Origin: Microbotryum silenes-acaulis
Lineage: Eukaryota; Basidiomycota; Microbotryomycetes; Microbotryales; Microbotryaceae
Direction: 5' to 3'
DNA length: 64,000 nt
NCBI GenBank assembly: GCA_003665825.1
Contig: QPFY01000007.1
Coordinates: forward strand, 1,116,001 to 1,180,000
Shown here: positions 23,622 through 34,583 of the stretch, one piece after another
Layout: each line of letters opens with the position of its first letter
Position numbering within the stretch: the stretch's first letter is position 1
The notes under the pieces: generated by a model
What the model was told of the DNA's origin: nothing
Database searches by the model: none
The model's input: only the letters and a program-made list of their open reading frames with translations
Translations under genes and position numbers: made by a program

Positions 23622-26553
23622 ATGCGCCCCAAGACCGCCGCTTCGGCCCACAACTCGGACCCGCGCACTGCTCCCGATCAAGCCCCTCCATCCGGGAACC
23701 CACCCGGTTCAGCTGTAGTCTCGGGGGCAGCTTGGACGAGCTCGCTGAGAACGATGCTCAACCCGTCCACGCCCGCCGCGATCCTCACCGACCTCGCACC
23801 CCAAATATTATTCCACTCCACGCCCTTCCTAGGTCCTCGATCAAGCTTGTACGACTCCTCAGCCTCGACCTCCTCCTCTTCCTCCTCCTCGGCGTTGCGC
23901 TCGACTTCCCGTATTCGCTCCACACTGCTCGGTTTGGGATGGTCCTCCTCGACCCCCGCTTTCGCTCCTCACGCGAGTACGACGCTCTACATTCGTGAAA
24001 AAGTCGACGATCTCTTGAGGCTCGATCTACCCGCCAGTCCATTCGATCTATCCGCTTCGGACGCTTTCTCCACCGCGAATTCGACCCCCTCCAACTCGAA
24101 ACGAACTATTAACGCCGCGCAGTCGTCCCAAGACCTCGCCGTCCCTCTGTTCCGAGGCTTCCAAGCGACCGCGCCTGTTGCCCGATCCGCACGCCAAGAA
24201 CGAAGACGACGACGAGCGGGCTTGGGGGAGATTGCGTTGGGTTTGGAGAATATCAAATTGGGACTCAAGGATAGGGGTCAACAAGCGCGAGGGATCCTGA
24301 GTGATGAAGCGGCTTCGGCTTCGGCTTCGACTTTGGCCGCCGCTCAAGCTGATCAGGTCCAACTATTGCGCAAGAGGAGGAACGCGAGGAGGAGTGAGGT
24401 CTTGCAGCTAAAAGGGAGGAGCTCCAGTGCTCGCTACGATCCTGCTGCGGTGGGAGAAGCGCAGGTACAGGAGAATGCGCCGGTGATGACTGCGGACGAA
24501 CTCGAAGCCGATTCGCGCGCCGTCGAAGAGGATATCGGCAACGTCGCCGTACGCAGGGTGAGTGCTACACAGCACGGGCGCATATCACATCAGTCAGGGG
24601 AAATGGCCCTGATCCTCGCGTCTGAAACACCCACAGTCACTCTTGAATGCGCAAATTCTCGAGATTGACCAAAAGATGGCCGCGCTCGATTCGATCAGGG
24701 AGGAACTCAAGCGCAGTTTGCTCTTTTTGAGGGAGGAGGAACTCGAGTTGCAGGATGAGTGTACGTTGACCAGAGGGAAAGCGGGCGATGCATACTGCGT
24801 ACTGATTGCCACATCAGAGCACCCACAGTCGATGGTCTCCGCGAGCGGATGAACAACCAGACCAAGACCGCCACCACGACGACGACCTCGCGACGAAGGA
24901 AAGGGCCGGCGTTCCTGCCGGGTGAACATGATGACCTACCGAGTGGAGTCGCTTTTATGGTGAGTTGCCCGGCGAGAGTAAAGCCGGTGCATGGACGATC
25001 ACTGACGTCGGTGAGGCGTCTGGCAGACCTTGAGCGGACACCTGGGGCCCGTCTCGGCGCTCGACTTTTCCGAGCCGTACGGCGTCGCCGTCAGCGCGAG
25101 TCAGGACGAGACCGTACGCTTGTGGGATTTGAGCACCGGTGACGAAATGGGACAATTGCGTGGTCACCAAGGTAAGAGACCGGGGTTTGTTGTGCCGCGT
25201 GCGTAGCCCAGCTGGAGTGGATCCCATTTCTGAATTGATTTTACCCTCCTACAGGCGTCGTCAAAGCCCTCCAGGTCGAAGCATCCGTCTGCATCACCGG
25301 CGGTTCGGATGGCCAAGTACGCATCTGGAACGTTGACGAGGTGGAGGACCTCCTCACCTCTCCCAACGGACTGGGCGAGAACGAAGACGACGGAGGCGTA
25401 CCATCCTTCGAGAAAGTTTTCCTCGGTCGGGCGAATGGGTACGTGGGGGGAAGGGGAGCTTTGGGTACGTTGAGTGAGAGTGTGAATGGGGAGGAGGGTG
25501 GGGAGACGAGGGAGGAACAACATTCGGGGGCGTGTGTCAAGGTGTTGGATGGGCATACCAAAGCGGTGACGAGTTTGTACTTTGATGGACCTTGTCTCGT
25601 GAGTCGTCCGGGAGCTATTCAGTCTCTGCGGGGAGTAGGTGCATTTGACCGAGACGTGTCCCCATGAGCACAGGTCACCGGTTCGTCAGACAGCACTTTA
25701 CGCCAATGGGACATCCACACCGGCCAAAACGTCATGACCATGGACGTACTATGGGCTATTTCCAACCCTTCCCCCCTCGACAACCTCGACCCTTCAGAAC
25801 CCTACTCGACCCCTGCCTCCTCCCCTCGTAAATCCCTCGCTGCTCTCCGAAGGCATTCAAGTACCTCCGGGACAGCGTTATCATTCTCGGGCTATCCTTC
25901 CAGTCCGGCCACGACGAATTACGCGGATGGCAGTTTCGAACCTTACGAGGACTTTGTGGGGGGAGTGCAGTTTTGGGGTTATGCGTTGGCGAGCGGGACC
26001 GCGGATGGGTGTGTGAGGATGTGGGATATGCGCACGGGGCAATCGCATCGCACGCTAGTGGGACATACGGGACCCGTTACGTGCGTTCAGTTTGATGAAC
26101 ACCATCTCGTCAGTGGGAGTCTGGACAAGACTGTCAGGGTAAGCTTGGCGTCGACTTTTGAGAGGAGCATGAAAGCTAGGAACCAGGCCTAATCCTGATT
26201 GAGACGTTCTTTCGTTCAGATCTGGGACATCCGCACGGGCTCCATCTCGGACACGATTCGCTACGATTACCCCATCACGTCGTTGCAGTTCGACAGTCGC
26301 AAGATCGTCGCTGCTGCAGGAGAGAATGGCATTCGGGTGAGTTCCCGAAGCGCCTGGTGGATATCGAAAGTACTCCGCAAAGACTGATCATCTCGACTTG
26401 GTGTCGATTCGACAGGTCTTCAACCGGACAACGTTGCAACATACGGCCTTGACGTTGAATGGACATACGAGACCGGCGGAGAGGTTGAGGTTCATGGATA
26501 GTTATCTCATGTCTGGAGGGAGGGATCACACGGTCAAAGTGTGGAAGATGTAG
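23622..26553 (+). CDS. MDV1: Mitochondrial division protein 1 (Fis1-Dnm1 adaptor)
   Basis: Eight exons (23622-24557, 24637-24760, 24829-24959, 25027-25171, 25255-25598, 25674-26138, 26220-26336, 26416-26553) join in phase to 799 aa. Mdv1/Caf4 proteins link the outer-membrane receptor Fis1 to the dynamin Dnm1 during mitochondrial fission. The order fits: an N-terminal extension with Ser-rich parts, a heptad-like coiled coil (LNAQILEIDQKMAALDSIRE), then a C-terminal WD40 propeller. Blades include LSGHLGPVSALDFSEPYGV, SQDETVRLWDLSTGDE, TGGSDGQVRIWNVDE, DGHTKAVTSLYFDG, GSSDSTLRQWDIHTGQN, TADGCVRMWDMRTGQS, GSLDKTVRIWDIRTGS and GGRDHTVKVWKM at the end. Acidic and Ser-rich inserts break two blades. 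Met 23622 is chosen as the first good start. Upstream Met is absent in frame. Confidence 0.92.
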
Positions 26554-26685
26554 AAAGCAAGCCCTCGATAACCACACCTTCTTCCGGCGTTGTAATGTAT
26601 CATGGTAGAGATGATACTTTACTGAAATCAAAAAAAAGAGTACAACAGGTGCAAAACTAACCCAACCCCCTCCCTGTTTTTACCC

Positions 26686-28335
26686 CTACTCCTCCACCTT
26701 CCTCTTTAACCCGTTCCCCCCCGTCGGCGCAGGCTGTTTGATGAAGAAGCTATCCAACTTTTTCATCCCCTTCGTAGAAGCCTTTTTCAACTGTTCGACG
26801 CCCATTGAACCTTTACTGGCCAATTTTTTGGCTTTCGCGACCGCCGCGGCCGTACCTGCGCCGCTACCGATTCCACCGCCGGAGGTGGACGCTCGTCCGG
26901 GGTGATAGGTCGCGGAGAGGACGGAGGACGATTGTAGGGAGGTGAGGTGGGTGTCGAGCGTGGGACAACTGCGTTTGAGAGGTGGGGAGGGTTTTATTAT
27001 CAGACTTCAGGGTTTGGGACGTGTGGGAGAACATACGGATATGCTTTGCTCAATAACGTCGACGTGGCCAGGGGTAAGTAATTACCGACCAAGCTACAGG
27101 CGACGCGTTGGCGGGCCTCTGAAAGACACCATAGACGGGGTACGATCAGCTCCAAACTTTGAAATCTCGGAACGAGGAACAAATTCGCTGTTCCCGACTG
27201 ACCTTTTTGAATCTCCTTACTGAACCCCGGATCCGAATTGTAACCTTCCCTAACGAGCGAATGAAGCAAAGTAGGGAACTGCTGAGGCGCCACTTGAATC
27301 TCGCTGCCTTCCTTCCCAGCCTTGGGCTGTTCATTCTCGTTCGATGCTGCCTCTTCCTCCGCTTTAGGCACTGCGTCTTTGGTGGGGACTTTTTCGAACA
27401 TCCCTCCCTCCGTATCGATGAGTCCATCGATTTTGCGTTTCAATTCTTGAAGGACCAAATCGGGGCAAAGGCGAAAGAGTTGAAGCTCGGCGTGTTCTGA
27501 GCAAAATTTATCAACCAACGCCTTCTTCAGTTTCTCCTTGCGGCGAAAAACGCCCTCGTTCGGGGGAAAGAAATCCGCCTCCAAAACAAAACAAAAAAAA
27601 ACAAAAAACAAAACGAAAAACGTACCTCGCTTCTCACACACCGCCTTCAACCTCGCCTCTACACACCCCAGTCGACTTAGAACGCCGACATCCTCCGCTA
27701 GGGTTGAAGCAAGTTTTTCATCGTCCGTTGGCGTTCCTTGCGAAGGATCGAGAGTTGAGAGTTGGAGAAGAACGGTTTCCCAGAGGTCTTGGTAGGGCAT
27801 GAAGTTGGGAGAGATGAGGGAAAGGTAGGAGATGGTGAGGAATAGGGGGTCGAAGGGGGTGAGGAGGAGGAGGGAGCCGTCTGTGGGGATTCGAACCAGT
27901 TTCAAGTTAGCGAACTTGACAGACGAGGGAATAAGACGTAGGCACGTACCCTTCACAACTTCCTGATCTACGAACCACGTCCTCGTCGTGCCTGCTTGGT
28001 CTACTCGTTGGACTTCGAACAGGGCACCTTGACCGGACGGGTCCACGAGGAAGAGCGAAGAACGACCTGCGCGGGGGCGATGAAACGAGTGGTTGAGCTA
28101 GGTAGCTCTCGTGCTCCGTATCCTCGAGCTTGAAACGTACCCGTTCGAGGATGCGGTAAGCTCAGAAACCGATGATGGCGCACGCCTTCCTCGCCCGAGG
28201 CTACACCTGTCCCAAGCACGAATCGGCCGGAGATGAAAGCGTCAGTTGCAGTCGATGATAGCAACTCAACATGAGAGACCACATACCTTCAGGAAGAACC
28301 AGTACGTGTTTTTTGGCATTCATGAGCCTCGTCAT
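26686..28335 (-). CDS. Ribonuclease H2 subunit B
   Basis: Best model: complement(26686-26968, 27037-27118, 27203-27578, 27642-27880, 27950-28066, 28141-28206, 28287-28335), in phase, 403 aa. Subunit B is a non-catalytic part of the RNase H2 trimer that removes ribonucleotides from DNA and degrades RNA:DNA hybrids. Visible family motifs are KHVLVLPEG, FLSLPHPRTG, SLFLVDPSGQGALFEVQ, LLTPFDPLFLTISYL, then ARQRVACSLVGNYLP. The tail ends with LDSFFIKQ, close to a PCNA-binding PIP box, but Met stands where Gln is usual. The stretch 27579-27641 is T-rich on the coding strand. It is open in frame and could be an atypical intron ending GAG or an in-frame insertion. Confidence 0.86.
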
Positions 28336-28776
28336 TATCTGTATCCAAGTGAAGAGTGGTTTGGAATCGAAGCGCGCGTCGCGTCGCGTTCCGATCTGTT
28401 CGTCGCGCGAGGTCGCACGGAGCTAGACGGAGTTCAAGCAAGTCCGCAGAGAGCGTAGGCCCATCTCTTCAGTCCAAGGCGCAACTTTACTATTTTGAAA
28501 CTGTACATTGCACTACTCGAAGTTTTTTTTTGTTGATTTTGTTGTTGTTTTTCTGGCGAAGAGAGAGGATATAACCCACCCCGGAACAAGCATCGAGCAA
28601 AGAGAACCATAACCGGAGAAGGAGAGGGGACCCAATGGACAAAAGAAGCGCTGCTGACCGGAATCAACGACTGTGGGGGGGAATTTCCAGGGGAAAAAAA
28701 AAAAAGAGCTGAATCGATGATGTAGAAGAAAAAGGAATCAAAAAGAGAAGCGAGTAGGATTTGAGTTTGGGTTTCT
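28336..28776. other. Intergenic region between RNASEH2B start and Argonaute stop
   Basis: Both genes are on the minus strand, so this contains the Argonaute-side sequence upstream of RNASEH2B (its promoter) and the Argonaute 3' UTR. A/T homopolymers occur near 28520 and 28692. No further gene is seen. Confidence 0.5.
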
Positions 28777-31700
28777 TCACATGAAGAAGAGCGCCTGCTT
28801 GTGGTTGACGTGGACTTTGCCGAGACGGCTGCGGTAGTCGGTCAAGAGCTTGTCGCGTTGACGGTCGGCCGACGCACCCGAGTGGGAAGACATTTGCGAC
28901 GTCGCATCATCGTTCTCGGACGCGAGGTAGAGCGCCGCACGCGTGCACAGGCGATCGGCGTAGTAGGCCGGCGTCGTGACCGAGACGGACCTCGAAGCAC
29001 GCGCGTACGTGAAGGTCAAGTTGAACGTCATCTGCTGCCACGCGTCGGGCGAGATGTTGGCCTCGTCGAGGAGCACGTTGTAGTGCGCCGAACGACTCGT
29101 ACCGAGCAAACTCGCGTGCGATTGAATGTAAAAGTCGTGCTCGAACGGCGAGGTGACGTCTGCAGCGGGTGGGGAAGAGGCAAGAGAGGTCAGTTGGTGC
29201 AAGAGATGAAGATGATCTACAGGGTCAGGCACTTGCCCGTATCGATGCAAGTACCGGCCTTGACGTTGCCCGTCCTGTCACCATCGGCGTCATGCTGGGG
29301 GAAGATGCTGAGATGGTGACGCTTGCCGCAGACGGCGAACGAGAGCGTCGGCTTGTACTTGGGGTCGATCTTGCGGCACGCCGAACGGATCTGCGCGACC
29401 TCGGAAGACAAGACTTGGGCGAACTGGCCCTCACTGACACCGTCGCGGTAAAGGATGAGGCGGGCCGGGGGGACCTTGTTGGTCGCGTGGAACTGGCGGA
29501 GCAAGTCCATCATCATGCCCTCGAGGTCTGGTGGGTAGAAACGGCACGTCACCTGGTCAGCATCGCGGTTCGATGGATCGAGCACGCGACCAGAACCGGT
29601 AACTCACCCGTGATGAGCTCGACGCGAGAATTTTGCACGTGGATGCGCGAGCCGTAGAGCGTAAAGTCCTTGTTCATCGTCGCGACGACGGCCGCGATCG
29701 AAGGTGCGAACGAGCCCGGCCCCGGGTGCGTGACGTCGGCACCGATGATCATCGTCGGGATGTTGGGCGGGCACCCCGGGCCGAGGTTCACGGTCGCGTT
29801 GACACCGCTGAGCTTGCAGTTGACTTTGAGCGCGACGTTGGCGTAGTATTGCGGGTTCCCGCGCTTGGCCTTGGGGACGCTGAGGCACTGGGTCGCGACG
29901 CCGACGTCGAGGTCACCAAAGCGCTTGATCGCGCCGTACTCATCGCACGGCTTGCGCGCGAGGTAGATCAGCAGCAACTGGGGTGGACCACCGAGGCCGA
30001 GGCCCTTGACCGTCTCGCGGAAGTAGGTGCCGATGTTGGCCGGCGACATTGGCGGCGCGTAGTTGATCGCCGGGCGCGGGTTGCGCACCTGGATGCCCAC
30101 GTTCTGCAGGCCCTGCGCAAAGTCCGCGACGCTCTTTTGCACCTCGCCACGACCAAAGAAGCGCTCCTGGTCAAACACAAACACGGCCCAGCGCTCGATC
30201 GGGGCGCAGGGGCGGTTAAACTGTTGGCCACGCAAGTCCCACACGCCGTCCCGGGGGTTGACGGCCTTTTTCATCATCACCGTCGGGTTCGGCAAGAGGC
30301 GCGCCTGGACCTGCATCGGCTCGGCCGAGAACTCCATCCCCCACTGCTGGAGCGGCGACGCCCCGCTCGAGGGCATGATGCGCTGAATCCCCTGGCGCAG
30401 CAACGGCACGCGCTCGCGGGGACCGATCGTGGTCAGCTTGAGCGACTCGGCGGTCTGGTTCGGGTCGAGCTTGCGGCTGTACTTTTGGCCGGCGAGCACG
30501 GACACGAGCTCGATCGGGTACAGCGCGACGTTCGAGACCTTGACGCACGGCCACTCGGGGTGCTGCAGGCGGATTCCGTAGTGGGCCTTGAAGTACTCGG
30601 CGACGCTCGTCGTCTTGCCGTCGTCGGTCTGGAACTTGCTGTCCTGTGCGCTCTGGCGCGACAGTTCGCGGATCTTGCGGTGCATCGGCTTGCCCCCGCC
30701 GACGCGGAGCGAAATGCGCAGCCCACGGATGAAGCGGCCCGATTCGATGGCGAACGCGCCGGGCAAGCGGTTGCTGGCCAGCTTGTCGGGGCCAAAGCTG
30801 CGGTCCTTGGCGCGTCCGCTGCACGGGGTGGCGGGGGTACAAGCAGCGGGTCAGCACGGCTTGGCCCACGAAGTGGTGGCAGTTGGCAAGGTGCTCACAA
30901 TTCGATGAGGAGTTGGGGCAAGTCGCCTTCGGAGTAAAAGGGTTGCGAAGCCAAATCGAGCAGGATCTGTGCGCGACCAGAATTCCGGTTAGGTCACAGG
31001 TCCGATCTGGGGAAGCATGACCCCACGAGGGAAGCTCACAAAGTTGCTCGCCGGTCCACAGCGCAACGACGAGTAGTAGCCGCGCCACATCGTCAGACCA
31101 CGGGAGATTTTGCCCGTCTGGACGTTGTCGAACGGTAAGAAGAACGACGCGCCACGGCTCTGGTGCATGAGCATCGGTCCGTGCTGGATGACGATGTTGA
31201 CTGTGCGTGGGGAAGAGACATTTTCCGACGATGCGTGAGCGCAGTGGTTCGCGCACCAAGCTAACTTGCTTGCGTCGAGTACTCACGGGCCTGAATGCAC
31301 GACTCGATGACGCCCTCGTCGACCTGCTTTTGCTTGCCCGTGACGAACGCACTGAGCGCGTCGAGGTGGACGGGGCGAACGAGCTTGATCTGTAGAGAGG
31401 GAGGGAGGGAGGGGACATTCAGAGACGTCGTAGAGGGGCCACGTCCTGGCGGACTGGACCGACCTTGATCGTGAAATGGTTGCCCTTGGATTCGCTGCCG
31501 TCGGACTCGGGCAGGTTGATGCTCCATTGCCCCTCGTCTGCGGGCAGTTGCTTGGCTGTTTGAAAGGGACCGGAACAAGTCGCAGGACCGCGTCGGGGAG
31601 GGATTAGTCAACGTGGAGGAGCGCGTGACCCACGATAGGAGGTGAGCACCACAACCAAGCACTCACGCGCGAAGACCTGGGCCTTGCCATCATACACGCA

Positions 31701-32261
31701 GGCGATGCCCTGGAAGGGGTCCTGGGACTGGATCCAGTACTTCCAGATGGAGCGGTTCAATCGCGCAGGGCGTTTTCCATCTTCAGGACCAATCTTGAAC
31801 TGGCGTGAGAGGAGGAGGTGGCACCAGGAAACGACGAGAAACGTCGGGCAGTTGAGTGGGAAAGGGGAGGGGCGGCAACACGGGCAGCCAGTCCGGGGGA
31901 GCAGAGGTGAGGTGGGTGAGTTCAGTGCGGGCAGAGAGGGTGGCGAGGTGGGAAAGAACTCACGTCGTAGTGATAGCAAACCGCGCTCGGAGGCTTGACC
32001 TTGAAGGTGTTGACGAGCACAGGGAACTTGCGACCCACGCTGCGACAGGAGATGGCAATAAAGGGGAAGGAGGGCGAGGCGGAACGGCGGGCACAGAGGA
32101 CGAGTAGCAGCGGAGGTGCAAGAGCATGAACAGAGATTGAGGTTCAGTATCCACCCAATGTCAGGCTCACCACGCTGGTGGTGGGTGACTCACGTTCCAA
32201 AGCCCTTGCGCTTCATGGGTTCGATGAGCGACACGCTCGAGACGTCAGGGACGCCCGACAT
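28777..32261 (-). CDS. Argonaute protein (PAZ-PIWI, slicer residues complete)
   Basis: Ten exons, complement(28777-29159, 29237-29527, 29608-30818, 30899-30966, 31040-31200, 31287-31389, 31464-31555, 31667-31799, 31964-32039, 32194-32261), close in phase to 861 aa. Argonautes bind small RNAs and direct silencing. The N, L1, PAZ, MID and PIWI order fits a fungal AGO. The PIWI tetrad is intact: Asp in GADVTHPG (~594), Glu in RVELITDLEG (~636), Asp in LYRDGVSEGQF (~665) and His in GTSRSAHYNVLLDE (~760), so target cleavage is expected. The intron 29160-29236 uses a GC donor (GCAAGT). The protein ends ALFFM, close to the common C-terminal aromatic/Met ending. It is the last ordinary gene before the LINE array. 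Confidence 0.96.
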
Positions 32262-32956
32262 GGTGGTGGTGGTGGTGGGTGCGTGCGAGGTTGACGGAGT
32301 GAGATAAAGTGATGCTTTGGGGGGGAAGAGGTGTAAATGCAACCGCGAGGGGCACCTGGCAGCGGGTTGGGGGAGAGGCAAGGTGTGGGCGGGAGCGAGC
32401 GGAGGCAACGAGTGTGCGGTGCGTCTGTTGTGCGACGCCACATGGGGCCGCCAGGCGCCAGCGGGCAGCTCCAGGATCCAGGCAGCTGCCAGGCGTGGGC
32501 AGTTGGCGGGGCTGAGTCGGAGATATGCACTTCTTGGGCCCATTTGTGCTTTCTGACGATAGAGTAACTCTTGAATAGCACTAAATGATGTGGTCTTACC
32601 CCGGAAGACACACTCGCATTGTACAGGAACTTTTGGCGTAGAAATCGCCCTCAAAACGGGATTGTCGGAGGCGCACCTGGGGCGGAGCTTTACCGGGTCC
32701 TACGGTGACTGACGCCGGCGGCGGGGCAAAGGCGCGCGCGTGCATGTGTAGGGCCGGGTTACCACATTGCGATCTGGAACAGTGATGTGCCACATATTCG
32801 TAGCTGTTATAATAAAGGTCAAAATATCGCTTTTAGTGATCAGAACCGTTGAAGATGTGACTCGTGTGCAAATGTGAAAGAACTATAGGCTCGGATGCGC
32901 TAATCTGCGCCCAGCCTCCCAGTGAGATTCAACGGGCTCCGACCGCCCTTCCCGGG

Positions 32957-32987
32957 CCGGGTCGGCGCGCGCGCGCGCCGGCCCGGT
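32957..32987. repeat. (CG)n-centred GC palindrome
   Basis: CCGGGTCGGCGCGCG is followed by CGCGCGCCGGCCCGG, a near-perfect 15-bp inverted repeat with one mismatch around alternating CG. It could extrude a cruciform or adopt Z-DNA. The function is unknown. Confidence 0.8.
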
Positions 32988-33318
32988 TTGCATACGAATT
33001 TTGACTGACATCCCTTGATTGACCGGGACGAAAAGCGACTTGACATTACTATTCTAAACCCAAATCAAACAAGTTGTGATCTTGATGACGAGGAAAACAC
33101 AGGAGTACTCGGAGAACATTCACACGATATTGTACATACAGTGAAGGAATCGCGCTTGGCCGAAACGTGGCCAAACTCCACCCTAGCGACTTGCCCGCTT
33201 TGACATAAGCCGGAGCGTTCACTGTAAGCCTATTCTAAGCGTCAACACTACCCTTAACAAGAAAGGACTGACTAGTCGTAGTCTTGACATATCCGCCACA
33301 ACCCGGATCAGCCTCAGC

Positions 33319-33341
33319 GCGACGCAAAAACTTTTTGTCGC
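33319..33341. repeat. Short hairpin with A5/T5 arms
   Basis: GCGACGCAAAAA and TTTTTGTCGC form an imperfect inverted repeat just downstream (3' side) of the tRNA gene. Its role is unknown. Confidence 0.6.
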
Positions 33342-33351
33342 CCCGGGACGC

Positions 33352-33355
33352 AAAA
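33352..33355 (-). terminator. RNA polymerase III terminator of tRNA-Leu
   Basis: On the minus strand a TTTT run follows the tRNA 3' end by about 8 nt, the expected pol III stop signal. Confidence 0.7.
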
Positions 33356-33362
33356 GGAATTC

Positions 33363-33370
33363 TGAAGACA

Positions 33371-33402
<32 letters not shown>

Positions 33403-33480
33403 CGAATCACGTGTGTACCATCAACTAGTACACAATGTAACACCTTAAGCTGGCGCCTTAGACCGCTCGGCCATATCTCC
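33363..33480 (-). tRNA. tRNA-Leu(AAG) with intron
   Basis: The minus strand folds as a class II tRNA. The acceptor GGAGATA pairs with TGTCTTC (two wobbles), and the discriminator is A. The A-box/D-arm is TGGCCGAGCGGTC. The anticodon stem is CCAGC/GCTGG with anticodon AAG at 33446-33444. The long variable arm is TCCGAAAGGGC and the T-arm is GTGGGTTCAAATCCCAC. An intron of about 38 nt (33405-33442) sits one base 3' of the anticodon, the canonical place, leaving about 80 nt mature. The 5' half of this gene plus its upstream flank is what the neighbouring minisatellite repeats. Confidence 0.92.
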
Positions 33481-34583
33481 GGAAGATGTGTACAGTGTGT
33501 TTTCAGTTGCTCGTACGGATAGCAATCTTTTGGCAGTCGTGTTGGAACAAAACCGTTCATTCAACTGGGTTCCCTCATCCTCATCCTCATCCTTCGCTGG
33601 CCCTTAGACCGCTCGGCCATATCTCCCCCAGATGTGTACAGTGTGTTTTCAGTTGCTCGTACGGATAGCAATCTTTTGGCAGTCGTGTTGGAACAAAACC
33701 GTTCATTCAGCTGGGTTCCCTCATCCTCATCCTCATCCTCATCCTTCGCTGGCCCTTAGACCGCTCGGCCATATCTCCCCCAGATGTGTACAGTGTGTTT
33801 TCAGTTGCTCGTACGGATAGCAATCTTTTGGCAGTCGTGTTGGAACAAAACCGTTCATTCAACTGGGTTCCCTCATCCTCATCCTCATCCTTCGCTGGCC
33901 CTTAGACCGCTCGGCCATATCTCCCCCAGATGTGTACAGTGTGTTTTCAGTTGCTCGTACGGATAGCAATCTTTTGGCAGTCGTGTTGGAACAAAACCGT
34001 TCATTCAGCTGGGTTCCCTCATCCTCATCCTCATCCTCATCCTTCGCTGGCCCTTAGACCGCTCGGCCATATCTCCCCCAGATGTGTACAGTGTGTTTTC
34101 AGTTGCTCGTACGGATAGCAATCTTTTGGCAGTCGTGTTGGAACAAAACCGTTCATTCAACTGGGTTCCCTCATCCTCATCCTCATCCTTCGCTGGCCCT
34201 TAGACCGCTCGGCCATATCTCCCCCAGATGTGTACAGTGTGTTTTCAGTTGCTCGTACGGATAGCAATCTTTTGGCAGTCGTGTTGGAACAAAACCGTTC
34301 ATTCAGCTGGGTTCCCTCATCCTCATCCTCATCCTCATCCTTCGCTGGCCCTTAGACCGCTCGGCCATATCTCCCCCAGATGTGTACAGTGTGTTTTCAG
34401 TTGCTCGTACGGATAGCAATCTTTTGGCAGTCGTGTTGGAACAAAACCGTTCATTCAACTGGGTTCCCTCATCCTCATCCTCATCCTTCGCTGGCCCTTA
34501 GACCGCTCGGCCATATCTCCCCCAGATGTGTACAGTGTGTTTTCAGTTGCTCGTACGGATAGCAATCTTTTGGCAGTCGTGTT
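33481..34583. repeat. Minisatellite array A (tRNA-Leu-derived, 146/152-bp units)
   Basis: Units can be phased on ATGTGTACAG, found at 33486, 33632, 33784, 33930, 34082, 34228, 34380 and 34526. Spacing alternates strictly 146, 152, 146, 152 and so on. The short form has three CCTCAT-type hexamers and CAACTGG. The long form has four and CAGCTGG. Every unit contains the 5' half of tRNA-Leu on the minus strand (CTTAGACCGCTCGGCCATAT on the plus strand) up to the anticodon stem, then a flank identical to the real tRNA's upstream flank. The array ends exactly at LINE copy 1. Confidence 0.95.

Larger units (their letters stand above)
32262..33362. other. Intergenic region between Argonaute and tRNA-Leu
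   Basis: About 1.1 kb without a supported protein gene. It should contain the Argonaute promoter (left end). It holds a GC palindrome at 32957-32987 and a small hairpin at 33319-33341, each listed separately. Confidence 0.5.

Noticed and set aside
27881..27949. GGTTCGAATCCC on the minus strand, a perfect tRNA B-box/T-loop
   Set aside because: It lies at the 3' end of a 69-nt intron of RNASEH2B. No A box, acceptor or anticodon arm can be formed, so it is chance.
29633..30937. 434-codon plus-strand open frame opposite the Argonaute gene
   Set aside because: It is an antisense shadow. The minus strand has continuous PAZ-PIWI similarity and splice signals.
33486..34562. Series of 60-62-residue open frames, one per unit, with similar translated sequence
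   Set aside because: They are the minisatellite units read in one frame. Each covers the tRNA fragment and non-coding flank, so they are not genes.
33481..34583. CRISPR-like array of regular repeats
   Set aside because: Units are 146/152 bp of nearly identical sequence without unique spacers, in a eukaryotic genome. It is a minisatellite.
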